Source of the DNA: Streptomyces sp. NRRL F-2664
Lineage (GTDB): Bacteria; Actinomycetota; Actinomycetes; Streptomycetales; Streptomycetaceae
Direction: 5' to 3'
Assembly: GCF_000719345.1 (NCBI RefSeq)
Contig: NZ_JOFX01000024.1
Span: forward strand, 124,001-188,000
Length of the DNA stretch: 64,000 bases
Below, piece by piece: positions 31,413-41,626 of the stretch. The translations under genes and the position numbers were made by a program. Within the stretch, counting starts at the first letter, position 1. Every line of letters begins with the position of its first letter. Below the pieces are notes generated by a model. The model had not been told where the DNA came from, did no database searches, and saw only the letters and a program-made list of their open reading frames with translations.

Positions 31413-32100
31413 CGGCGAGCGGCCCGTCCTGCGTGCCGATCGCGATGTGCGGGCGCCGGTCCGGGTCCGCCCAGCGCAGGATCGCCCGCATGGCCCTCTC
31501 CGGCACCGACACGCAACCGGCGGTCGCACCCTTGCCGTTGACGTGCAGGAAGATCCCCGCACCCCGGCCGCGCACGGGCCGGTCGTAGTTGAAGGCGATC
31601 AGCAGCGCGTGCGCGTACTGCCGGTCGTAGGTGACGAGGTGCTCGGCCTCGCCCGGTGCGCAGTCCGCGGGCAGCGGCTCCACCCAGCGGTTGTACGCGG
31701 CCGACGCGTTGTCCTGGCACCACCAGGAGTCCGCGGTCACCCGCCGGTAGACGTACTCCGTCCCGGCGGGCGCCCGCCGGATCCCGAAGGCGTACGGCAG
31801 TTCGTACAGGCCCGTCGGGGTGGTGCTGGTGCCCTGGACGCGGGTCGCGCCCTCGGTGAGGCCGCCCGCTCCGAAGCGGGCGGGCGCGCTCCCGACCTCG
31901 TACCAGCGCCCCGCCCACCGGTCCCACCACGTCACCCGGCCGGTCGTGGATCCGGGCCCGGGCGCGACGGCGGTGATCAGCTGACTGCCGCCGCCGGTGT
32001 CGGCGAGACGGGCGGGCAGGGGCGCCGGCGACGGCGCGGTGCCCTGCGGGAGCAGGGCGCTGACGATCAGTGAGCCGGTGACGAGAGCGGTACGCAGCAC
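31399..32100 (-). CDS. Secreted L,D-transpeptidase (YkuD) family protein
   Basis: This 233-aa protein has a signal peptide (residues 1-24) and an L,D-transpeptidase-type fold. The catalytic motif is FLHVNGKGATAGCVSVPE, where H, G and C match HxxGxxxTxGC (Cys about residue 205). YkuD enzymes make 3-3 cross-links or tether proteins in the peptidoglycan. The start GTG 32100 lies 3 nt after the stop of the PNPOx-like gene with no Shine-Dalgarno, which suggests translational coupling or a later start. It is the last gene of a minus-strand trio. Confidence 0.85.
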   Translation of the reverse strand: MLRTALVTGSLIVSALLPQGTAPSPAPLPARLADTGGGSQLITAVAPGPGSTTGRVTWWDRWAGRWYEVGSAPARFGAGGLTEGATRVQGTSTTPTGLYELPYAFGIRRAPAGTEYVYRRVTADSWWCQDNASAAYNRWVEPLPADCAPGEAEHLVTYDRQYAHALLIAFNYDRPVRGRGAGIFLHVNGKGATAGCVSVPERAMRAILRWADPDRRPHIAIGTQDGPLAVTRY

Positions 32101-32103
32101 ATG

Positions 32104-32685
<582 letters not shown>

Positions 32686-32692
32686 GGACCGA

Positions 32693-34150
32693 TTATCGGC
32701 CCGCGAGCCCCAACCTGGTGCGGCGCACGCTCAGTTCGTAGTCGCCGAAGAGCTTCGCGGACCGCTTCAGCAGGGCCGTCAGCTCCGCCCGGTCCGCCTC
32801 TCCGGCGAACCGGCCCGGATGCCACGGGCAGGCGCGCACCGCGGCCCGCGCCGTCGTGCGCGTCCGCGGATGCCAGTCGTCGATCAGCGCGACGGAGGCC
32901 CGTAGCGCGTGAATGCCGCCCCGGGCGCGCAGCAGGCGGAACGCGGCCCGCCGGACGTGCAGCGGTCGGCGCCGGTCCAGCCGTTCGGTGAGGTGTGCGG
33001 GGTCGAGCCGGTGGGCCGCCGGCAGCAGGCCCATGCTCGCCTCGCGGGCCACCGACGGCGCCGGGTCGTCCAGCAGCGCGAGCAGGACGGAGTCCTCCAC
33101 GGCGGCGTCCCGGCGACGCAGCCCCGCCAGCGCGGCGGCCCGGACCGGTCCGGCGGGGTGCGCCACCAGCTCCCGCAGCAGAGCGGTGTCCTCGCCGCGG
33201 CCGCACTCGGCCAGCCCGGCCACCGCGTACGGGGACGGCCCGGCGGGATCACGGACCAGCCAGCGGTAGTGCCCGTGGGCGTCGCCGCCGTCCTGGCCGA
33301 CCAGCCGGCGGGCGCACGCGCGCACGGACCCGGAGCGGTCGGCAAGGTGCGACACGCCCTCGCCGGCCCGGCCGGCCCGGCGCAGGGCGGTGACCCCGGC
33401 GGCGCGCACGGCCGGGAGCCGAGCGCCGGTCAGCGTGTCGATCACCCGGTCGTCCGCCCGGGCGAGGGCGGCGTCGGTCCACAGCCCGGCCGCCGCCGGG
33501 TCGGTCTCGGCGGCGGCCCGGCGGGCGCACTCCAGGGCGTCGGCCGGTCCGGGCCCGGTGAGCGCGAGCCGGACGGCGAACTGCCGGGCCTGCCGGTCGC
33601 CGCTGTCCAGCAGACCGGCCAGGATGCCCGCCGTCCCGGCGGGGGGCGGCGCGGCCGGACCGGGCAGGTGCCACCACGGCGGCGCGGCCGCAGCCTGCCG
33701 ACGCAGCACCTCCTCGAACCGCTGCACGATCCACCCGCCGCAGGAGCGTCGCCCGATCCGCAGCGCGAGCGGGGTCAGGTCCCGCAGGACGGCCTCCGGG
33801 CGGGCGGTGAGCGCCCGCTCCAGGACCGCGCGGGCCCGCTCCCGTACGGGCGCCGCCGCGTCCGCGGTCAGGACGGCGACCAACTGCACGGGGGCGTCCG
33901 GCTCGGCCAGAGCCGCCGCGCGGACCCGGCCGCGCGGGTGGCACAGCCGTAGCGCCGGGGGAGCCGGCACCGGGAACGGCCGCCCGCCGCGGCCCCGCGC
34001 GCGGACCTCCGCGGCGAAGGCGAGCCAGACGTCCGGCCCCGCGCCGGGCGGTGGCACCGCGGCCGCGCACCCCTGCATCAGCTCCTCCGCGAGGGTGCGC
34101 CCCATCGCGGCGTCGGTGCCGGGTCCCGTGCCGGTTCCTCTGCGGTTCAT
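32693..34150 (-). CDS. HEAT-repeat protein
   Basis: This 485-aa soluble protein is made of helical HEAT-like repeats; examples are AAAPVRERARAVLERAL, RQARQFAVRLALTG, RLPAVRAAGVTALRRAG, GPVRAAALAGLRRRDA and APSVAREASMGLLPA. Such repeats act as protein-binding scaffolds; no catalytic motif is present. The start is ATG 34150, right after GGGAGGGG. It heads the minus-strand trio with PNPOx-like and transpeptidase genes. It is divergent from argH, with 317 bp between them. Confidence 0.82.
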   Translation of the reverse strand: MNRRGTGTGPGTDAAMGRTLAEELMQGCAAAVPPPGAGPDVWLAFAAEVRARGRGGRPFPVPAPPALRLCHPRGRVRAAALAEPDAPVQLVAVLTADAAAPVRERARAVLERALTARPEAVLRDLTPLALRIGRRSCGGWIVQRFEEVLRRQAAAAPPWWHLPGPAAPPPAGTAGILAGLLDSGDRQARQFAVRLALTGPGPADALECARRAAAETDPAAAGLWTDAALARADDRVIDTLTGARLPAVRAAGVTALRRAGRAGEGVSHLADRSGSVRACARRLVGQDGGDAHGHYRWLVRDPAGPSPYAVAGLAECGRGEDTALLRELVAHPAGPVRAAALAGLRRRDAAVEDSVLLALLDDPAPSVAREASMGLLPAAHRLDPAHLTERLDRRRPLHVRRAAFRLLRARGGIHALRASVALIDDWHPRTRTTARAAVRACPWHPGRFAGEADRAELTALLKRSAKLFGDYELSVRRTRLGLAGR

Positions 34151-34256
34151 CTGCCACCACCCCTCCCCCAGGGCCTTCCGGCCCGATCGTAGGCGGCGGC
34201 GTGGCAGCCGGCCCGACATATCCGCGGGGGCCGGTCCCTCGCCGCCCACCCCTCGA

Positions 34257-34291
34257 TTGACGAAACATACGGAGCAGTGCATAGTTATGCC
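34257..34291 (+). promoter_or_regulatory. argH promoter with ARG-box-like site
   Basis: TTGACG (34257-34262) and CATAGT (34280-34285) are 17 nt apart. The palindromic GTGCATAGTTATGCC covers the -10 and resembles ARG-box halves before argC. Transcription would start near 34292, giving a leader of about 175 nt. Confidence 0.65.
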
Positions 34292-34302
34292 AGTCGTTGG
34301 GG

Positions 34303-34455
34303 GTGCTGGACGGCATCGGCATCTTCGCCCCGTCACCGGAGATCGCGGCCGAGCACGACCCGGCCCCCGGCCCCCGGCCGCCGACCGGCACGAAGACGGC
34401 CTCCCCGTTACCTCCGCGGCGGGGAGGCCGTTCTCCATCCACCATGCAGTCTTGA
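34303..34455 (+). other. Possible 50-codon uORF in argH leader
   Basis: A GTG-started frame runs from 34303 to a TGA at 34455, 13 nt before argH. Its first half has G/C-ending codons like a real gene (LDGIGIFAPSPEIAAEHDPA). It holds a single TTA codon at 34408-34410, in the loop of the leader hairpin. The ribosome-binding site is poor (GGGG abuts the start). This is weak evidence. Confidence 0.25.
34396..34431 (+). promoter_or_regulatory. Attenuator-like hairpin in argH leader
   Basis: A perfect 12-bp stem (ACGGCCTCCCCG at 34396-34407 and its complement at 34420-34431) has a 12-nt loop and is followed by TCTCC. It lies 36 nt before the argH start and after its promoter, so it could terminate the leader. 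Confidence 0.5.
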
Positions 34456-35898
<1,443 letters not shown>

Positions 35899-35982
35899 CC
35901 GGTCCCCCTGCTCCCGCCGCCCTGCGGCCCGCACGCCCGCCGACCCGGGTCCGGGCCTGTACGTCCGCACGCGGCGGAATAC

Positions 35983-36025
35983 CCGGAGGGGCGGCCGGAG
36001 CACCGTGCTCCGGCCGCCCCTCCGG
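35983..36025. terminator. 21-bp perfect inverted repeat after argH
   Basis: Arms at 35983-36003 and 36005-36025 are exactly complementary, with one base between them. The repeat lies between argH and the convergent lipoprotein gene and would terminate either. Confidence 0.75.
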
Positions 36026-36041
36026 CGCGTCCGCCCGCGGC

Positions 36042-37226
36042 TCAGCCGAGCGGGTGGTCCGGCTCGTAGTTGGTGAGGACACAGCCCTCGACCTGTGACT
36101 TCTCCAGTCGGTAGCCCGACGGGGCGGAGAAGCCGGGGATGCAGTTCAGGTACAGGAACTGCAACTGGTAGAGGCCGTGCCGGGACGACGGGCTGTTGGT
36201 CTCCACGGCGATGTTCTCCCCGACGAGGAGCCGGCTCGCGGTCTGCTTCAGCTTGCCGTCGTCCTTGTAGTCGGCCAGCTGCGCCGCCTTCGCCTTCGTC
36301 TGCAGCAGCTTCATGTTCCCGACGGTGTCGAGCCAGCTGAGGTCGCGGGCGCGCTGCGCCCCGGCGGGCTGCCCGCACACGGCTCGGCCCGTCACCCCCC
36401 ACTCCGGGCCGTTGCCCGTCACCACCGGCGCGTAGTCGATCGACTCGGTCGCGACGGCGGCCGGGTCGGTGGAGAAGTGCTTCGCGCAGTCGAGGCTGTT
36501 GCCCACGAGCTTGCGCAGCTCGGCCATGCTGTCGGCGCGCGGGAGCCCGAGACTGCCCGTCGCCGGCTGGCCGGCCTTCCCACCCGCGTCGGTGCCCGCG
36601 ACCGCGCCCGCCGGATCCTGCGGGGCGGCGAGGTTCGGGCTGCCCGAGCCGTCCTCGGAGCCGACGAAGTCGCTGAGGTTGCAGTGTTCGACCAGTGCCT
36701 TCTCCCGCTTGTAGCCCTCGGGGACGGGAGCGGTCGGGTTGCACGTCAGGACCCGCAGGTCGGAGCGGACCAGCGCGAGAGCGGTCTTGGTGCTCGTCGG
36801 GAACGCGACGAAGCCCTTGCCGATGAGGACCCGGCTCTCCAGCCCGTACGCGCCGTCACCGCTGCCGATCCTGTCCAGGACGTACTTCTTGTAGCCGTCC
36901 TGGACCTGCTTCATGTCCCCGGGCACGGCGATGGCGATCTCGCCCTGCCGGGCCTTGTCGCTGCAGACGCCCAGCTCCTTCACCGACCACTGTCCGGCCT
37001 TGGGGAAGTCGCCCGCGGGCATCCGGGGGTCTTCGGGACTGTCACTCAGCTCGTCGCAGTCGGCGAACTGCCGCAGGTACCGCTGGGCCTCGGCGAGCGG
37101 GCCGGTGTCCGCGGCCGCGGCCGAGGACGCGGCAGGTGTGCCCGGCTGCCCGCCCTCCTTGCAGGCGGCGAGCGTGGCGAGGCATCCGAGGGCGGCGGTG
37201 GCGGCGAGGATCCGCTGGGGGCGCAT
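36042..37226 (-). CDS. Lipoprotein with duplicated four-cysteine domain
   Basis: I do not recognise the family. The 394-aa precursor has a lipobox (LATLAAC, Cys 22), so it is anchored outside the membrane. The mature part holds two similar domains. In the first, cysteines fall at 57 (FADCDEL), 88 (ELGVC), 162 (VLTCNP) and 182 (VEHCNL). In the second the same order recurs as SLDCAK, GRAVC, YLNCIP and VEGCVL. The strings VPEGYKREKALVEHC and APSGYRLEKSQVEGC align directly, and LLIGKGFVA-like strands recur as LLVGENIAV. The linker (residues 195-235) is Gly/Ala/Pro rich. Two disulfides per domain are likely. Function unknown. Confidence 0.82.
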   Translation of the reverse strand: MRPQRILAATAALGCLATLAACKEGGQPGTPAASSAAAADTGPLAEAQRYLRQFADCDELSDSPEDPRMPAGDFPKAGQWSVKELGVCSDKARQGEIAIAVPGDMKQVQDGYKKYVLDRIGSGDGAYGLESRVLIGKGFVAFPTSTKTALALVRSDLRVLTCNPTAPVPEGYKREKALVEHCNLSDFVGSEDGSGSPNLAAPQDPAGAVAGTDAGGKAGQPATGSLGLPRADSMAELRKLVGNSLDCAKHFSTDPAAVATESIDYAPVVTGNGPEWGVTGRAVCGQPAGAQRARDLSWLDTVGNMKLLQTKAKAAQLADYKDDGKLKQTASRLLVGENIAVETNSPSSRHGLYQLQFLYLNCIPGFSAPSGYRLEKSQVEGCVLTNYEPDHPLG

Positions 37227-37324
37227 GGGTCGCTTTCGACGGTACGGGCGAGGTCATGTGCATGCTAAGTGGCGCCCGGACCATGATCAAAAACCCCGCC
37301 CGCCCGGCCGCCCGCCGCTCCGCG

Positions 37325-37833
37325 TCACGCGGCCCAAGCAGCCAGAGCGGCGAAGTCCGCACCGACCAGGCCGACCCGCTCGTCGACGTGCAGCAGCAGG
37401 GTGCGAGCCGGGTGGCGCTGGTCGACGTACTCGCGGTCCAGCGAGGTGATGTCGTCGTCGATCCAGGCGAAGGGGCGCTCGCCCGCGTACTCCAGGACGT
37501 ACTGGGTCTTCCAGAAGGTGCCGCGCGGAGCCCGGCCGTGCATCACCGGCCAGTCGATGAACGGGAGCCGGGGCAGGCCCAGGTGCGGGCCTATCCAGTC
37601 GTTCGCCTCGTCCTTCCAGGTGGTCGCCCACACCAGGTCGTACGCGTCCGCGAGCGCGAGGAGCTCGGCGCCGTGGCCGTGGTTCAGCCAGACCCGCAGG
37701 GGCTTCGCGCGCTCCTCCCGGGTCCAGCCCGTCGGCCGCATCCGATGGGTGGAGTAGCCCGCGGGTCGGCGCTCGCCCGGGCACCGTAGGGGTTCAGCGG
37801 TCCGTCGACGTCGATCAGCAGGAGTGGTTTCAT
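37325..37833 (-). pseudogene. Frameshifted HAD-like hydrolase gene
   Basis: The normal N-terminus reads from ATG 37833 (MKPLLLIDVDGPLNPYGA, HAD motif I DVDGPLNP), with AGGAGAT upstream. The frame then runs into missense (PRATPPIGCG). The expected continuation GYSTHRMRPTGW is in the -1 frame and is followed by LRVWLNHGHGAELLALA, VWATTWKDEANDWIG, FWKTQYVLEY and the motif-IV-like WIDDDITSLDREYV down to the stop at 37325. The shift lies between about 37755 and 37790 and looks like a lost base. The intact protein would have about 169 aa. Sequencing error, recent decay or programmed shift are possible; most annotators would call only the 138-aa fragment 37325-37741. Confidence 0.75.
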
Positions 37834-37885
37834 CCGGGCAGGATCTCCTTTCGGCCGCCCGCGAGCAGGCGGTTTTCGTTCACGG

Positions 37886-37923
37886 TGAGACAGTGGTGTC
37901 TCAATCGGTGTAGGCTTGTCTCA
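37886..37923. promoter_or_regulatory. TetR operator and leaderless promoter
   Basis: TGAGACA-GTGG-TGTCTCA (37886-37903) is a perfect 7-bp inverted repeat, and TGTCTCA occurs again at 37917-37923 over the start codon. TAGGCT (37911-37916) is a -10 six nt before ATG 37923. A TetR dimer on the palindrome would block its own promoter. Confidence 0.7.
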
Positions 37924-38474
37924 TGGCCATGGATCGTGACCAGGTGCTCCGCGCCGCCGCCGCCCTGCTCTCCCGCAAATCGACCGCCACGATGGACGAG
38001 GTCGCCCGCGCCGCCGGAATCGGGCGCGCGACCCTCCACCGGCACTTCGCCGGGCGCGACGCCCTCGTACGCGCCCTCGAAGACCTCGGCATCCGGGAGT
38101 TCGAGGTGGCGTTCGACAACGCCCGCCTCGGTGAGGGCACCGCGGTCGAGGCGCTCCGGCGGCTCGTCGCCGAGGCCGAGCCGAACGCCCAGCTGCTCGC
38201 CTTCCTCGTCACCGAGAACCAGCTCTTCGAGGGCGACGAGGTCAACGAGGGCTGGGCCCGGCTCGACGCCCGCGTCACCGCCCTCTTCCGGCGCGGCCAG
38301 GAAGAGGGCGACATCCGGATCGACCTGAGCCCCGCATGGCTCACCGAGGCCCTCTACGGCCTCATCGGCAGCTGCGCCTGGGCTGTCATGGACGGCCGGG
38401 TCGCCGCAAAGGACTTCCAATACTTGATCATCGAGCTGCTGCTCGGTGGCGCCCGACGGAGTGTGGAGAAATGA
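37923..38474 (+). CDS. TetR-family transcriptional regulator
   Basis: This 183-aa repressor has the TetR helix-turn-helix (ATMDEVARAAGIGRATLHRHF, residues 22-42, with the GRDALVRA helix after it) and a helical ligand domain that ends LIIELLLGGARRSVEK. It overlaps the efflux gene by ATGA, so it almost certainly controls that pump in response to a drug-like ligand. The start is ATG 37923 with no Shine-Dalgarno; the -10 is 6 nt upstream. A palindromic operator lies at the promoter. Confidence 0.93.
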   Translation: MAMDRDQVLRAAAALLSRKSTATMDEVARAAGIGRATLHRHFAGRDALVRALEDLGIREFEVAFDNARLGEGTAVEALRRLVAEAEPNAQLLAFLVTENQLFEGDEVNEGWARLDARVTALFRRGQEEGDIRIDLSPAWLTEALYGLIGSCAWAVMDGRVAAKDFQYLIIELLLGGARRSVEK

Positions 38475-40015
38475 GCCGTACCGAACAGCTGATACGTCAG
38501 AAGGGGGTGGAGGAGAAGGCCCGCGGACGCTGGCTCGCACTCTCCGTGCTCGTCCTGGCCGTGCTGCTCGTCGCGGTCGACGCCACGGTCCTCGGCCTCG
38601 CCACGCCCTCCCTCAGCGAAGACCTCAAGCCGTCCGGCAGTCAGTTGCTGTGGATCGGCGACATCTACTCCTTCGTGATCGCCGGACTCCTGGTCTCCAT
38701 GGGCTCCCTCGGCGACCGGATCGGCCGCAAGAAGCTGCTCCTCGTCGGCGCCACCGCCTTCGGCGCCGTCTCGGTCCTGAACGCCTACGCGACCAGCCCC
38801 GAGATGATGATCGTCGCCCGCGCCCTGCTCGGCGTGGCCGGAGCCACCCTGATGCCGTCCACGCTCGCGCTGATCCGCAACATCTTCACCGACCCCAAGG
38901 AGCGCAGCCTCGCCATCGGCATCTGGGGCGCGACCGCCTCGGCCGGCGCGGCCGTCGGCCCGGTCGTCGGCGGAGCCCTGCTCCAGCACTTCTGGTGGGG
39001 GTCGGTCTTCCTCATCAACCTCCCCGTCATGCTCGCCCTGGTCCTCGTCGGCAGCAAGCTCCTGCCCGAGTCGAAGAACCCGGTCGCGGGCCCCTGGGAC
39101 CTGCTCAGCGTCGCCCTGTCCCTCGTCGGCGTCATCGCCGTGGTCTACGCCGTCAAGGAAGCCGCCACGCACGGAGTGAACTGGGAGACCGCGGTCGCCG
39201 CGCTCCTCGGCGCGGGCGCGCTGTACGCCTTCGTCCGCCGCCAGTTCACCCTGCCGTCCCCCCTGCTCGACATGCGGCTCTTCCGCCACCGCGGCTTCTC
39301 CGGCGCGGTCCTCGCCGACCTGCTCACCGTCTTCGGCCTCTCGGGACTGGTCTTCTTCCTGTCCCAGTTCCTCCAGCTCGTCCAGGGGCGCGGCCCGCTC
39401 GAGGCCGGCCTGGCGGAGCTGCCCGCGGCCGTCGGCGCGGTGGCCACCGGCCTGGTCGCGGGCCGGTACGCCCGCCGGTACTCCGTGCGCTCCGTCGTCA
39501 CCGGCGGTCTCGCCGCCATCGGCCTGGCCCTCGCCGTCCTGACCGTCATCCACAAGGAGAGCGGCTACCCGCTGCTCGGCGCGGCCCTGCTCGTCGTCGG
39601 CCTCGGCGCCGGCTTCTCCTTCACCGTCACCGCCGACGTGATCCTCTCCAGCGTGCCCAAGGAGCAGGCCGGTTCGGCCTCCGCCGTCTCCGAAACCGCG
39701 TACGAGCTCGGCGCCGCCCTCGGCATCGCCCTGCTCGGCTCCATCGTCACCGGCGTCTACCAGGGCTTCACCGCTCCGGCCTCGGTCACCGGACCGGTTG
39801 CCGACGCCGCCCACGAGTCCCTCGGAGGGGCCGTGGAGGCCGCCAGGACGCTGGACCCCGACACCGCCGCCCACATGGTCGGCGCCGCCCAGGAGGCCTT
39901 CGTCGACGGCCTGCGGCTCGCCGCCGGCGTCGGCGCGGCCGTCCTGCTGGCCACCGCCGCGGCCGCCTGGTTCCTGCTGCGGGGCCAGCGGCTCCAGGAG
40001 GGCATCGAGCACTGA
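38471..40015 (+). CDS. MFS drug/H+ antiporter, DHA2 (14-helix) family
   Basis: This is a 514-aa membrane efflux pump. It has 14 predicted helices, motif A in LGDRIGRKKLLLVG between helices 2 and 3, motif C in AAVGPVVGGALLQ in helix 5 and the early D in VAVDATVLGLATPSL. The long C-terminal loop (residues 430-475) is outside. DHA2 pumps export quaternary amines, dyes and antibiotics by proton exchange. The upstream TetR gene overlaps it and should be its repressor. Confidence 0.93.
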   Translation: MSRTEQLIRQKGVEEKARGRWLALSVLVLAVLLVAVDATVLGLATPSLSEDLKPSGSQLLWIGDIYSFVIAGLLVSMGSLGDRIGRKKLLLVGATAFGAVSVLNAYATSPEMMIVARALLGVAGATLMPSTLALIRNIFTDPKERSLAIGIWGATASAGAAVGPVVGGALLQHFWWGSVFLINLPVMLALVLVGSKLLPESKNPVAGPWDLLSVALSLVGVIAVVYAVKEAATHGVNWETAVAALLGAGALYAFVRRQFTLPSPLLDMRLFRHRGFSGAVLADLLTVFGLSGLVFFLSQFLQLVQGRGPLEAGLAELPAAVGAVATGLVAGRYARRYSVRSVVTGGLAAIGLALAVLTVIHKESGYPLLGAALLVVGLGAGFSFTVTADVILSSVPKEQAGSASAVSETAYELGAALGIALLGSIVTGVYQGFTAPASVTGPVADAAHESLGGAVEAARTLDPDTAAHMVGAAQEAFVDGLRLAAGVGAAVLLATAAAAWFLLRGQRLQEGIEH

Positions 40016-40048
40016 CCCGTCGCCAAGGGAGGCTGCCCCCAAACGGAG

Positions 40049-40077
40049 TTGACAGTCCGTGGAACCCGGGACACCAT
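40049..40077 (+). promoter_or_regulatory. TTGACA-N17-CACCAT promoter
   Basis: A consensus -35 TTGACA (40049-40054) is followed after 17 nt by CACCAT (40072-40077), with ATG 40085 seven nt further on. No ribosome-binding site is present. The same layout occurs before the gene at 24664. Confidence 0.55.
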
Positions 40078-40084
40078 CCCGGCG

Positions 40085-41560
40085 ATGGAGATCAACGATC
40101 TGACCCCCGCCGAGCGCCGCGTCTGGGAGGCCTTCCCACGAGGCGAAGGCGTCGACTTCCGGGAGCACCCCGACGACAGCTCCGTCGACGGGGCCGGCTG
40201 GGGGCCCGGCCGCACCCTGCGGGCCGAGGTCCTGCGGGCCCTCCTGCTCGGCGCCGCCCCCGCGGTCCAGGGCCGGGTCGCCGGGCTCAAGATCAAGGGT
40301 GCGCGGATCGTCGGCAAGCTCGACCTGCGCTACGCGGTGGTCGACCATCCGATCCGGATGCGCGACTGCTGGTTCGAACGCAAACCGCTGCTCTACGGGG
40401 CCCAGCTGAAAGCCCTCGTCCTCGGCTACTCCACCCTTCCCGGCCTGACCGCGGCCACCGTGCGCGTCGACGTCGTCCTGCGGCTCTCCTGCTGCCGGAT
40501 CAGCGGCCCCGTCCGGCTCCAGGGTGCCAAAATATCCGGCGGCCTCTTCCTCCAGGGCGCCGTGATCGGCCCCGTGACGGGTGAGGAGGCGGACGAACCG
40601 CCGCTCCAGCTCAACCACGTGGAGATCGGCACCGACATCATCGCCAACGACCTCACCGTCCACGGCCAACTGCGCCTCAACGGCGCTGTGGTCGGCGGCC
40701 AGGTCAACCTCGACGACGCCCGCCTGTTCGCCCCCGGCGGCATCGCCCTGCACGCCGAGACCCTGTCCGTCGGCACCGACCTGCGGGCCCGCCGCATGGA
40801 GGCCCACGGCACGGTCAACCTCACCGGAGCCCGGATACCGGGCCAGCTCAACCTGGCCGGCGCGGTCTTCGTGAACCCCGGAGGGACCGCCCTGCGCGCC
40901 TCCAGCTGCACCGTCGGCGAGGTGTGGCTGCGCGCCTGCGACCGGATCCAGGGCGTGGTCAACCTGCGCCGCTCCCACGTCGACCTGCTGCACATCCCGC
41001 CCGGGGCCTGGCCCGACCGGATCCGCATCGACGGCCTGACCTACCGCACGCTGGCCCCGCACCTGCCCGCGGAGGAGCGGCTGCCCGCGCTGGAGCGCGA
41101 GGAGTCGGGATATCTCCCGTACGCCTACGAACAACTGGCCGCGGCCTACCGCACCGCGGGCGACGAGGCGGCCGCCCGGACGGTGCAGCTCGCCAAGCTG
41201 CGCAGGCACCGCCACACCCTGCCGCGGCACGCCCGCGCCTGGGGGCACCTGCAGGACGCGACCGTCGGCTACGGCTTCCGGCCGCTGCGCGCCGCGGGCT
41301 GGCTGGCGGCGCTCCTGCTCACCGGGGCGATCGCCTTCGCGCTGGAGCCGCCGCGCCCGCTGAAGCAGGGGGAGGCCCCGGACTTCAACGCCGTGTTCTA
41401 CACCATCGACCTGATGCTGCCGATCATCGGTTTCGGCCAGGAACAGGCCTTCGCCCCGAGCGGCGGGCACCAGTGGCTGTCGTACCTGCTGATCGTGACC
41501 GGCTGGATCCTCGCCACCACGACGGCGGCGGGCGTCAGCCGGTCACTGCGGCGCCAGTGA
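40085..41560 (+). CDS. Beta-helix membrane protein ('membrane-associated oxidoreductase' type)
   Basis: This 491-aa protein is often named membrane-associated oxidoreductase, but I see no cofactor motif. Residues 60-320 are short repeats with a hydrophobic period (GLKIKGARIVGKLDLRYA, RISGPVRLQGAKISGGLFLQ, QLRLNGAVVGGQVNLDDA, TVNLTGARIPGQLNLAGA), as in right-handed beta-helix or pentapeptide-like proteins. A helical stretch follows, then two or three membrane helices at the C-terminus (LAALLLTGAIAFALEP and SYLLIVTGWILATTT). It is likely a cytoplasmic beta-helix tethered by its C-terminal end. The start ATG 40085 is favoured by the promoter 7 nt upstream; 40049 is an open-frame alternative. Confidence 0.8.
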   Translation: MEINDLTPAERRVWEAFPRGEGVDFREHPDDSSVDGAGWGPGRTLRAEVLRALLLGAAPAVQGRVAGLKIKGARIVGKLDLRYAVVDHPIRMRDCWFERKPLLYGAQLKALVLGYSTLPGLTAATVRVDVVLRLSCCRISGPVRLQGAKISGGLFLQGAVIGPVTGEEADEPPLQLNHVEIGTDIIANDLTVHGQLRLNGAVVGGQVNLDDARLFAPGGIALHAETLSVGTDLRARRMEAHGTVNLTGARIPGQLNLAGAVFVNPGGTALRASSCTVGEVWLRACDRIQGVVNLRRSHVDLLHIPPGAWPDRIRIDGLTYRTLAPHLPAEERLPALEREESGYLPYAYEQLAAAYRTAGDEAAARTVQLAKLRRHRHTLPRHARAWGHLQDATVGYGFRPLRAAGWLAALLLTGAIAFALEPPRPLKQGEAPDFNAVFYTIDLMLPIIGFGQEQAFAPSGGHQWLSYLLIVTGWILATTTAAGVSRSLRRQ

Positions 41561-41626
41561 GGACGGCGGGAACCGCGAGCAGCACGGGAACCGCCGCGAT
41601 CGCGGGAACCCGGGGGCGCCGGCCGG

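Noticed and set aside
38354..41470. 1038-aa minus-strand open frame opposite the MFS gene
   Set aside because: The MFS and beta-helix genes on the plus strand have clear families and motifs; this frame is their shadow.
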